From: Gari tellinella
Lineage: Eukaryota > Mollusca > Bivalvia > Cardiida > Psammobiidae
Reading direction: 5' to 3'
Length of the DNA stretch: 64,000 bases
Assembly (NCBI GenBank): GCA_922989275.2
Contig: OV277857.1
Span: 47,841,083-47,905,082, forward strand
A program made the position numbers and the translations under genes. Under the pieces are notes generated by a model. It saw only the letters and a program-made list of their open reading frames with translations, made no database searches and had not been told where the DNA came from. Below, piece by piece: positions 34,648 through 42,994 of the stretch. Each line of letters starts with the position of its first letter. The first letter of the stretch is position 1.

Positions 34648-35766
34648 TTAAGCGTTACCAGTGTTCGTCCGCCTGTCTGCTGTCTTAACTGCAGCGCCAT
34701 CTATGAACAAGGTGTCGTACGACAACCAGGCTTGTTTACCCTGATTTTTGGCAGCCTTAAGCTGGGGCACTAAAGCACGTCTTCTAGCAGCTATTTCAGG
34801 GGGAAATTGCTCGTGCAAATAATAGGTGGTGTCGTGCAATTTGTCTCGCTGGCGACGAACCATTTCCCGATCCTTGTAGTACGTGAATTTGGCCACGATC
34901 TTGCGCGTTGAATTATTACCATCACGGCGACCCATGCGATGTACACGTTCAAGCTTTAAGCTGCTAGCCAAATCCTCGGCAATTTTAAGGTGCTCAGTAA
35001 AGAATGAGCGTAGCTTCACCTCGGTTTCCTCGTGTGTTTCGTTTCGCTGCTCAGGAATGTTTCCAAATATAATGTTATTTCTCATGCTTTGAGATTTAAT
35101 GTAGAGCAGATCGTCCTTTATTTGTACCTCATCTTTACACATTGTAGAAATTTCGCTGTGTGTTTGGCCGAGAGCAAATTCAAAGTTGTCAACTCTGTTG
35201 TCAATCTCCAATAGTTTGGAATCAATTCTTTTGGTTTGGTCATGCACATACCCCCATAGATCCTTTATATTCTTCGGCTCAATGCTATCAAGTTTGCTGA
35301 GGCGCTTTTCCATATTGTTTAGTTTGGCTTCTATTCTTCCCATACAAGTAATGATATCAGTAGCAAATTGGGGATTTCCACTTTGCGATGAAGTTGATGA
35401 CATGGAAGAGCCTTTATTAATACATGCATCTGATGATTGGGCACCTTTAATGGAGTCATTAGCGCTTCTGCTGGGTGGGGTAACGATAGAGGGGTCTACA
35501 TTATTAGCACAGGGAGCAGTGCTATCTGATGTGGGTTTGCTCATAGTATCAGTTGGCTCAAACACAGAGTTATCAAGAGGAAGAGCATCATCAAATAGCA
35601 CACTATTAACTTGATGTAATGTCTGACTTAGGCTTTCATCATACTGACTATTCTGCCTATCTGGTGGCGAGCCGCCATATCTAGGTGTCTTCGGTACACC
35701 GCTGCTTGAATTGTCACTGCTGTGTTTTCGTTTGCTTTCTGCTTGACTTTTATTTCTACGACCCAT
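34648..35766 (-). CDS. Retrotransposon ORF1: L1/Tx1-type RNA-binding protein
   Basis: 372 residues starting ATG at 35766. A basic, serine-rich N-terminus (MGRRNKSQAESKRKHSS) is followed by a low-complexity region. A predicted coiled coil lies at about 145-215 (CMGRIEAKLNNMEKRLSKLD and the heptad-like stretch after it). An RRM-like segment (MRNNIIFGNIPE) and the conserved C-terminal domain follow, with LERVHRMG, KIVAKFTYYKDREMV, EQFPPEIAARRRALVPQLK and LFIDG. This order is typical of L1-type ORF1 proteins, which trimerise, coat the element RNA and act as nucleic acid chaperones. It ends TAA at 34648-34650, with ORF2 continuing in the same frame. Confidence 0.9.
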   Translation of the reverse strand: MGRRNKSQAESKRKHSSDNSSSGVPKTPRYGGSPPDRQNSQYDESLSQTLHQVNSVLFDDALPLDNSVFEPTDTMSKPTSDSTAPCANNVDPSIVTPPSRSANDSIKGAQSSDACINKGSSMSSTSSQSGNPQFATDIITCMGRIEAKLNNMEKRLSKLDSIEPKNIKDLWGYVHDQTKRIDSKLLEIDNRVDNFEFALGQTHSEISTMCKDEVQIKDDLLYIKSQSMRNNIIFGNIPEQRNETHEETEVKLRSFFTEHLKIAEDLASSLKLERVHRMGRRDGNNSTRKIVAKFTYYKDREMVRRQRDKLHDTTYYLHEQFPPEIAARRRALVPQLKAAKNQGKQAWLSYDTLFIDGAAVKTADRRTNTGNA

Positions 35767-35911
35767 ACCGAATCAATATAAACATTGCTGGATAAATTTC
35801 AACTTTTTACCTTAAAAGTCCTGTTTTCCTTCCTTTTATATATTGAAATACTCAAAATTTATCGGACAAGATAAAAACACGTCCATACACAAAGACTGTC
35901 ACGTGATTTTT

Positions 35912-36305
35912 TTGAAATTTAAACCATAAAATTGGGTTTTTCTTTTATTGCCACAGACTTAAGCATGCTTATTTTGCGTATTAACTTTTTATAAAATCAC
36001 TGAAAATGTGTGTGGAGGAAAATGTCACACTTTTTAAGATTAAACGGTTTTATTCGTAATGCAAATATTAGCAGCGGTCAAAATGCATGACAGACGTAAA
36101 TTATTGATTTAAAAACATAATTGGGTTTTTCTCTTGTTTAAGCACTGTGAATTTTAAGTCAATCGAATAACAGGTAATAAATCGAGGATTATCTGTGTGG
36201 AGGAAAATGTCACCCTACTCGTTTGACGTTTATAACGTCAGGCGCATTTTTACTATAATTATGATATTTCCAGGCATCTGAGAAAGCCGACTCAATGAAG
36301 TTAGA
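35912..36305 (+). repeat. 394 bp target-site duplication, right copy
   Basis: Partner of 28917-29310. Since the two appear identical and collinear they were probably made when the retrotransposon inserted. After 36305 the sequence (CTGAGCAAACCG) is unrelated to that after 29310, as expected. Confidence 0.85.
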
Positions 36306-36605
36306 CTGAGCAAACCGTGTCGTGATAAATGTGGTTCAGAATTCCAAACCGGTCATAACGATATACACGGAAACTATTCACAAGTTCTGGCCAATAACTT
36401 GTTTCACCAAAGCTTTGTTAATTTTTCTTAAAGCAACTGTTCCCGCACAAAGCGTCATATATATTTGTAATGACGTAGACGTGTCTTGAACGGCACCATT
36501 CAGATATCAGACTCTATACACATGTGCAGGCGAATTCTGAAATATCTGCCTTAATCCTTTAATTCTTAGCCTGATTTTAGTATTGACGATAGGTTACCAA
36601 CTTAC

Positions 36606-36678
36606 CACTTAAAACTGATTGAAAGTAAAGCAAGATGTACATTAAGGCGCTCTCCGCTTTATTTATCTTGCTTCTATC
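36606..36678. repeat. Family-2 hairpin, degenerate
   Basis: Contains AAACTGATTGAAAGTAAAGC..GATGTACATTAAGGCGC..CGCTTTATTTATCTTGC, a decayed form of the hairpin at 60835-60907. Confidence 0.5.
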
Positions 36679-36689
36679 ATATGTCCAAG

Positions 36690-36832
36690 CCCAAATGTCA
36701 ATAAGAGTTTAAGCTGAATCTGAAATTGTTTTCAAGCATTTGGGTACTCGGATTTCAAAAGCTCAAATCTGAAAAAACAAATACTTGAGAACGATCTCAG
36801 TCTCAACTCAAACTCTTAATCACCTTGGACCC
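36690..36832. repeat. Imperfect inverted repeat, related to 42409-42592
   Basis: CCAAATGTCAATAAGAGTTT pairs imperfectly with CTCAAACTCTTAATCACCTTG-G, and an inner AAGCATTTGGGT..AAATACTTGAGAACG pair follows. The copy at 42409-42592 has CCATGGTTATAAAGC/CTTTATAACCTTGG outer arms and GAGTTGAGTCTGGAGTC inner sequence. A miniature foldback family is likely. Confidence 0.5.
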
Positions 36833-37215
36833 AGGTCTAATGCAGTAGTTTTTCATCATTCAGATTCACATTTAACTTGATGCAGAATGTTCACTTATTT
36901 ATGTGTTTTTACTGTAATGAATCATATGCTGTATGTGTTTACATTAATTATTATGCTGACTGCGAATTGTAACAGAAACAGTTCTATTTATATACATGAA
37001 CTTGTAATCTGTCATGGGACTGTACATATTTGACGTAAAACCCCTCATTATTTGACGCAATTTGACGTTACGTCGTTGTGCCACATTGGCTTGCGCGGCG
37101 TCTCAATGGATAAAATTCCTATCTTATACTGAAAAAAACAGTTATCCTCTATTTATTGGGAACGAAGAACGTCTTCCAAATGGCATTAGTAGTATGATGA
37201 GCATTGTTCACTGGA

Positions 37216-37490
37216 GTATGCCTTATTCTTTCCCGATAAACGCGTTTATGCTAAAACTATTATTTCCGTTGCAAAAGGTTTGAAGTCGGCGTTTATTCAG
37301 TTTAACTGTTTTGCCACTCAGATTAATATGAAAGGATAGATTTTTAATAAAGTTGTCATTCTTTACAATTTGTTTCAAAGTAAGATTCTATATAGTATGA
37401 CTTAAAACATATCGAAACGAGTGTCAAACAGTTTGGAACCTGATCAGACGCCGCGTACGCGGCGTCTGGTCATGATCCAAACTCTTAGCC
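37216..37490. mobile_element. Mariner-like miniature element (CAGTGGAGAAA type), damaged, with family-1 hairpin
   Basis: The left part, CACTGGAGTATGCC..TTCTTTCCCGATAAACGC-GTTTATGCTAAAACTATTA, matches the left side of 45464-45710. The hairpin at 37425-37487 has CAAACAGTTTGGAACCTGAT and GACGCCGCGTACGCGGCGTC. The right terminus is missing. It sits 80 bases upstream of the channel exon. Confidence 0.6.
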
Positions 37491-37569
37491 AAGTCGCCTT
37501 TTGGCGCAATTGGCAGTGAAAGAGTTAACACGTGTTTAACATTAACATATGTATTTTTATCATTCCCAG

Positions 37570-37937
37570 CTGGATCGTTTTCAACCATCGAAGTAGAAAT
37601 TGACATGGAACGGAATAGCGAATTCTATGTGATACACGTATTTTTTCCAAACACCCTATTAGTTGTCTTATCCTGGGTCTCCTTTTTGGTGAATCCGAGG
37701 GCCGTGCCAGCACGTGTTTCCTTAGGAGTCACCTGTATCCTAGCCATGACAACACAGTATGCTGGTTGGAGACAGAACTTACCGCCAGTACCCTATATTA
37801 AGGCCATTGATGTCTGGATGTTCGTGTGCTTCCTATATGTATTCGCTGCTCTTCTAGAGTTTGCAGCCGTCAACGTCCTATCATGTCGGCCTAAATCTGG
37901 AGATAGCAATGACGTCACAACTGAAGCGGCTACTGAG
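37570..37937 (+). CDS. Cys-loop chloride channel-type receptor, exon for M1-M3
   Basis: Acceptor TTTTTATCATTCCCAG ends at 37569. The exon starts with the last two bases of a codon (completing the single base left by 20904) and reads GSFSTIEVEIDMERNSEFYV, then M1 (VFFPNTLLVVLSWVSFLV), the link NPRAVPARVSLG, M2 (VSLGVTCILAMTTQYAG), then LPPVPYIKAIDVWM and M3 (FVCFLYVFAALLEFAAVNVL). PAR directly before M2 with LGVT..LAMTTQ is the anion-selective signature of glycine/GABA/glutamate-gated channels. The pore-lining M2 conducts chloride across the plasma membrane on ligand binding. The exon probably ends at GAG|GTTTGC; otherwise the frame stops at 37965. The M3-M4 loop and M4 exons were not found. 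Confidence 0.93.
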
Positions 37938-37969
37938 GTTTGCATAGATTTAATACAGGCAGTGTAGAA

Positions 37970-38210
37970 GACTTTATTGTTTCACATTTAAACACAAACG
38001 AATAGCAAAAAGCATTGCACTTAGATGTAGAAAAGAACAATGTTTTGACAATTCCGACTGTTCATATTAATCTAAGTGGCAAACAATTTGGAGCCTGATC
38101 AATATAGCGGGTTATACGGCCGTCTGATCTTGTTCCAAACTGTTTTCAATGGAATGAGTAGGTTTAGCGTAAACGCGTTTATTTGGAAAGAATAACGTCT
38201 TCACTGACAC
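37970..38210. mobile_element. Mariner-like miniature element (CAGTGGAGAAA type), reverse copy
   Basis: The order of blocks is the reverse of 45464-45710: ACATTTAAACACAAACGAAT first, hairpin 38080-38146 (GCAAACAATTTGGAGCCTGA ..GTCTGATCTTGTTCCAAAC), then TTTAGCGTAAACGCGTTTAT and AAAGAATAACGTCTTCACTG. It lies 32 bases after the channel exon, so this exon is closely bracketed by two copies of the same element family. Confidence 0.6.
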
Positions 38211-38442
38211 GGTATTTCATTACCATTCGAGTCAAAGTTATACACGAAGTTTGTACGTCGGCGGGCAGTTTTTATTGAAGGCAACTTGTATTTGTACTGG
38301 TTATAGTTCATACATGTAGTTATGAAAAGCAAGTGTTTCGACGCCATCTCGTTTTATGCTGAAGTGATGCAGTGTGGGTTGTCGCCTTAGCGAGGCTTCA
38401 ATCCAGTAAAAACTCTTTGAAAAGTAGTTTTTTTCATATTTT

Positions 38443-38506
38443 AACAATCAGTATCCCTTATAAGTATATATTTCAACAATCAGTATCCCTTATAAGTATA
38501 TATTTC
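38443..38506 (+). repeat. 32 bp perfect tandem duplication
   Basis: AACAATCAGTATCCCTTATA-AGTATATATTTC occurs twice without a change (38443-38474, 38475-38506). The homologous place in the other copy of the segment (about 43100) has a single unit, so the doubling is recent. Confidence 0.9.
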
Positions 38507-39030
38507 CCTTCATGTTTATAACAGTGTTGTATTGTTAGAAAGCTGATTTGGTATGCGCACCAAGGAATGGCAAGGATAACACAAAAAAGGAAATTATTTT
38601 TTAAAAATTCCTTATTTCAAGTGTGGTCCTTGTTAGGTAAGCGTAGTGACAGCGTCTTTGCGCATGGTAAACTGGGTGCGCAACTTACGTCACTGCACTG
38701 ACTTTTCGGTGGGATTTTCGAACGTTTGGGTCTCACCAAGTTTCTGGTGCGATATGAACGTTATTTTACACCGAAAATATGGCGAGCGCACTAGAAATGC
38801 TGTGCCCAAACGTGACGTTACTTTTTGAATAAATAGCTAGCTGGCAAATTCTGCGAAGACTCTAAATATACAATTTTAAAGATGTGGTGCCTCATTTACC
38901 ACTTTTTAAATAATTCAAAATTGATTATACATACATGTAGATCTAGAAAGAAGTTTAGTAACTTACGGTTACCATATCATCGAATAGATATATAGAAATA
39001 AATAAAGCATTGATCAGATAAAAGCCTTAA

Positions 39031-39559
39031 AGAGGCTCGCAACCGGATTTAGCATTAGAAATAGTAATTTGTAAATATATGTCAAATGCTAATATAAATG
39101 GGTAAGATTTAGTTTTAGGATAATAAATTCTGTTAAAAAATGCAGTTCAAAAAAAAAAGAAAAAGAAGAAGCACTGTTGGGATTCGAACCCGTGACCCTC
39201 CATGCGGAGACAAACATGAAAAATGAGGCAACGCCGTAACCCCCTCGGCTACCAGCGCTCTCTATATATATGGTAGCGAATTAACGTACTTCACTGGTAG
39301 CGATTTATAGTACTTTATTCGGCTCGGAATTATGTCTGAGCCCGTGTAGAGAAGCAACAACAACAACTATATCGTCAGCTGACGCTATAGAAAAACGATG
39401 GAAAATATCTGAAAAAACTAAGATTCGGTGACGATTCTTGAGACTTTTTTTGGACTGAACATATTTTTTTAATGTCAGAAGCCAAATAATGCCACAATTT
39501 TGCTTTTTTTGAGTATTTTATTTTATTTTGACAAGTACACCATCCGGTTGCGAGTCCCT
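39031..39559. mobile_element. TTAA-flanked miniature element (Kolobok- or piggyBac-like) carrying a tRNA-like gene
   Basis: TTAA stands on both sides (39027-39030 and 39560-39563). The termini AGAGGCTCGCAACCGGAT and ATCCGGTTGCGAGTCCCT are inverted. An AGGG-type start after TTAA is closer to Kolobok than to piggyBac. It has inserted into one copy of a duplicated segment, whose other copy (44880-44990) shows the pre-insertion sequence. It contains a 90 nt tRNA-like segment. Confidence 0.75.
39170..39259 (-). pseudogene. tRNA-like gene with long variable arm (Ser/Leu type), probably a pseudogene
   Basis: On the minus strand the ends AGCGCTG and CAGTGCT pair over seven bases. GTAGCCGAGGGGGTTACGGC is a type II D arm, CTCCGCATGGAG a possible variable arm, and GGGTTCGAATCCC the T arm/B box. 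No stable anticodon stem can be drawn and the T stem has mismatches. A T-rich run follows, as in a polymerase III terminator. It lies inside a transposon, so a captured tRNA or SINE head is likely. Confidence 0.5.
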
Positions 39560-39768
39560 TTAAGTTCTTACTTTTATTTTAGATTTACTTGTTTGCCGCA
39601 CGAGTGAGAGTCCATTTTAGTTATGTTATGTTTTTGACAGAAAGAAAGTGGGTTTTTAGAACCACGCTACCAAATATTAAGATCCAGATCGGACCCCAAT
39701 GTATGACCGCGCTACCACTCGGCAAGTGACATTTGTGGTGGCAGCTGGGTGGGATCTTCGATATTATA

Positions 39769-39926
39769 GGAATAAACAACATCTTTTTGACGTTCATGAT
39801 GGTATGACTACATTAGCTTCGCAGGGGGTAAGTTTTGTAAACGCCCGAAGGGCGTTTTCAATAAACTTACCCCCGAAGCTAATGTAGTCATACCGTCATG
39901 AGCGGCAAAAAGATGTTGTTTATTCC
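39769..39926. mobile_element. 158 bp foldback miniature element
   Basis: GGAATAAACAACATCTTTTT pairs with AAAAAGATGTTGTTTATTCC and the stem continues through GGTATGACTACATTAGCTTC and GGGGGTAAGTTT to a GGGCGTTT/AAACGCCC tip with loop GAA. Nearly the whole unit is stem. Overlapping short frames in both directions are artefacts of the palindrome. Confidence 0.85.
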
Positions 39927-40009
39927 TTATATTTATATTTTTATTTTCTGTCATCCATTTAATGTGTAGTTTGACCAGATTTGTTTTCATGGTCCATCCA
40001 CTTGTCATG

Positions 40010-40124
40010 GGGTGAAACCAAAAGGATTGCACAGGACAGAAGCAGTTGGAAAGATGTAGTGAAGGCCCTATGCCCACAGTCGGGCGAAGAGGATTAAGTA
40101 AGTAAGTAAGTAAGTAAGTAAGTA
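40010..40124 (+). pseudogene. 3' end of a non-LTR retrotransposon with AAGT repeat tail
   Basis: The sequence encodes a final KRIAQDRSSWKDVVKALCPQ then SGEED stop, resembling the last residues of retrotransposon polyproteins (R..W..VV.ALC). It is followed immediately by (AAGT) about seven times. This is a 5'-truncated insertion in plus orientation; the reading upstream of 40010 is not recognisable. Confidence 0.5.
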
Positions 40125-40486
40125 TATGAATATATCATATACCGGCCAAATGGGTTTGATAGATGTAATATCGATGTAATAGCCATTCCAGTTTCTAAAT
40201 ATGGTGTCAAAAGTAGTCCTTACTACATGTACTGTATTTGCATGATAATTTCAGGGTTTTACGCAGTAAACTTTCTCGCTGTGCTTTAAGAACGCTCGTA
40301 AGAAACTAAAACAAAAATTTCAATCTGAATATCCATTATCAAAGCATATTTTAAACAATTAGGTGGCGCAAGTATTTATACACGCTTTACACATAGCAAC
40401 GCGAATAGCAACGCTGAAATGCGACTTCACAGTCAGCGTGTACACACACCCGCGGTTATCCGTGGCATATCCAATACACATTGGCT

Positions 40487-41536
40487 CACAGGTACTTGAC
40501 ACATACTTTATTATCTATTAACACCCCCCCCCCCCCTTAAAATTTTTTTTTTTTTTTTTTTTACTATACTTCTATTATAGATACAAGGTAAACAGCGCAA
40601 TTCGACACCTAGTCTTTACTATCCACTTAAACTGATGCTAAAATAGACTCGATCGCCGATATTCTCTTGTGGTATCCTCGGGAAAGGATTAATTTAGCAA
40701 TATCTACTTTTTATTTCATCAAATTCCGTCAAATAACGCCACAGTACGTGAATTATAACGAAAATAAGCATAAAAAAGTTTTCTGTCGTTCTCTTGGTAC
40801 AGAATTTATTGCCCAAAATAAGGGGTAATCTAGTCGGTTTGCACATTTAACGGCCTTTACGGCTGGAACTTTCACCTAATTTCATTAGAGCAAACGCGTT
40901 TGTGTCGGAACATGACCCTCTTCACTATCAGCTATATGAAATATACATGTAATTTGGCATGAAATTGACAAGTGAAAGACTCATTTCATTGTGAATGCCA
41001 TTTTGAATACCGGAATGAATTGAATGAACGGAGCGATCTCATTGGTCAAAATTAAACAGGTAAAGTTTCTTTTAATTTTGCATTCTATGTAAATTATATA
41101 AAACTGATAATATTTCATTTAAAGATGATTTATAATATTTGGTGAAAGTTCCAGTGGCATAGGCCGTTTATTGTTGACAAATAACAGATCACCCCTACAT
41201 GTACATTCGTTGCTATGTACCAAGAGAACGACAGAAAACTTTTTTATGCTTATTTTCGTTATAATTCACATACTGTGGCGTTATTTGACGGAATTTGATG
41301 AAATAAAAAGTAGATATTGATAAATTAATCATTTCCCGAGGGTACCACAAGAGAATATCGGCGATCGAGTCTATTTTAGCATCAGCTTAAGTCGATAGTA
41401 AAGACTAGGTGTTGAATTGCGCTGTTTACCTTGTATCTATAATAGAAGTATAATAAAAAAAAAAAAAAAAAAAATTTTTTTTTTAAAAAGGGGGGGGGGG
41501 GTTAATAGATAATAAAGTATGTGTCAAGTACCTGTG
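40487..41536. mobile_element. hAT-like foldback element, 1,050 bp, with 8 bp target duplication
   Basis: CATTGGCT precedes it (40479-40486) and follows it (41537-41544). Ends are CACAGGTACTTGACACATAC and its complement. The inverted arms run about 370-400 bases each (to about 40885 and from about 41139), with blocks such as GAACGACAGAAAACTTTTTT, GGCGTTATTTGACGGAATTT and GATCGAGTCTATTTTAGC. Homopolymers C/G and A/T sit at matching places in both arms. An 8 bp duplication and a CA-starting terminus point to hAT. No transposase. Confidence 0.88.
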
Positions 41537-41544
41537 CATTGGCT

Positions 41545-42994
41545 AGTTTCAATATGTCATAACGGAACATTACGTTACCAATTTAGTAAGTGTGAATGCA
41601 TTATTTTGTGTTTGAGCGACTTTCCTATTTAATTCTGGTGAACAAATTGTTTGAACTTGTCAATTTCAAACCGTAATTGGAAGACAACTTGTCTAATCTA
41701 TAAATAGAACACACTCGGAGAAGGGAGAGAACGCGTACAGCTTTAATGACGGAGCGTAATATGATAACCTCCCTTAAAAACAGCATTTAATTTTATTTAT
41801 CGCAATTTGATTTTAATTGAACTGTCTGCGACTTTAAGTAGGGGTTTCGAGATACCCAAACGGATAATCTAAAAGTAGATCCTAACTTGGTCGGTATCTC
41901 TCCGCCGTATGTAACATTTTCTTCGTGGCGGAGACTCCGCCCTCCGGATTCGATTCGTAGGTTCATCGAGAATTGACCTACGATTACATAGAGACTTTAC
42001 AGGGTGAATGTAAATATAATTATATACACATTACAAGTTGACAGTGCGACACAGTGTATGGCATTCAGCTCGAGTCGTGTTTGGCGGAAAAAAGCCAATC
42101 TGACGAGCGCCTTGGCCATTTATTAGATTTAGGTGAATCAAAAGGGACAGTTAACATTGATGTTATATAATTCTAGTCTAGTAAGGGCTTTTACATGCTA
42201 TTATTATCAGCATTAAATGCTGTGTATATATATAAGTCATAAGATGTTTTATAACTTAGGTGTTTCCCGTGTTGGAAAGTACTTACATTTTAGCGAGACA
42301 TTCTGTGTATTGGAATATTGGTGGTTTATAGTGTGGGTAGTTTTTCCATTTAATGTATACGTAGTTTAGGTCAGTTTAATTGCTGTTCCCAGTATTCGAA
42401 ATCAAAAGAGCGCTCAATTCAGGCTCCATGGTTATAAAGCTTTTGAGTTGAGTCTGGAGTCATTCGCAAGCCTTTAATTGGTCTCCGATTTGAGCCTAGA
42501 CTCAAATCTGACAAATCAAATTGCTAAAGAACAAATTGTGACCCAACTCAAATGCTTTATAACCTTGGACGCTGCTCTCTTTTGATGACGGTCAACGAGA
42601 ACGCATTTAATGAAAGTGAGAAATACTTGATGCTAGATAGAAAACATTTTGTTGTATACATATGATATTAGTTGTTTCATCTAGTAAGAAATGTAAACAT
42701 TGTACACAATAATTATAAAGTTAATGAACAACCTCAATGCTAATGTATTCAAGCACAAACTTCTTAGTTTTTAGTGTAAAATGTTGATATTTCATTTTTT
42801 TATGTGTAATGTTAGCAGGAACTTGACATATTTGAGAGGTGGGTAATGTAATGTCCCGGTTGAAACACACTTTATTGTTCGTCAGCATTCATATTTATAA
42901 TGTCAGCCAAAGTGGCTGTTTTCTAATGTCTCTTTATAATCATAATTCTTATTGTAATATTTATGATATAATCCACCTCTAGACCGTGTAAGCC
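41545..42994. other. Gene-free stretch with one inverted repeat
   Basis: Apart from the inverted repeat at 42409-42592 (CCATGGTTATAAAGC../CTTTATAACCTTGG) I see no repeat or exon. Confidence 0.4.

Larger units (their letters stand above)
29311..35911 (-). mobile_element. Full-length two-ORF non-LTR retrotransposon
   Basis: Limits are taken from the flanking 394 bp direct repeat. In its own orientation it has an about 145 base 5' leader, ORF1 (35766-34648), ORF2 directly after it (to 31192), a 3' region built of tandem units (31105-29530), an AATAAA signal (TTAATAAAATGTTTGAATC) and a tail of GAATCTC repeats ending at 29311. Both ORFs are open, so the copy is young and could be transposition-competent. 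It is antisense to the channel gene and lies in its intron. ORF1 resembles L1/Tx1-type RNA-binding proteins. The clade should be set by phylogeny. Confidence 0.9.
38270..39660 (+). repeat. Diverged segmental duplication, copy 1
   Basis: Collinear with 42995-45110. Shared blocks include GAAAAGCAAGTGTTTCGA, CAGTATCCCTTATAAGTA, ATAACAGTGTTGTA, CAGCGTCTTTGCG, GTATAAATAGCTA-like TTGAATAAATAGCTAGC, AGAAATAAATAAAGCAT and TTGCCGCACGAGTGAGAGTC. This copy is interrupted by the TTAA-flanked element 39031-39559; the other is interrupted by 43220-44607. No protein coding was recognised. Confidence 0.7.

Noticed and set aside
35186..35614. 142 codon plus-strand ORF opposite retrotransposon ORF1
   Set aside because: Antisense shadow of ORF1, which has clear protein motifs on the other strand.
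40501..41500. The matched homopolymer runs (C and G, T and A) as a sequencing artefact
   Set aside because: They occur at equivalent places in both arms of an inverted repeat with an exact 8 bp target duplication, so they belong to the element, although their exact lengths may be unreliable.
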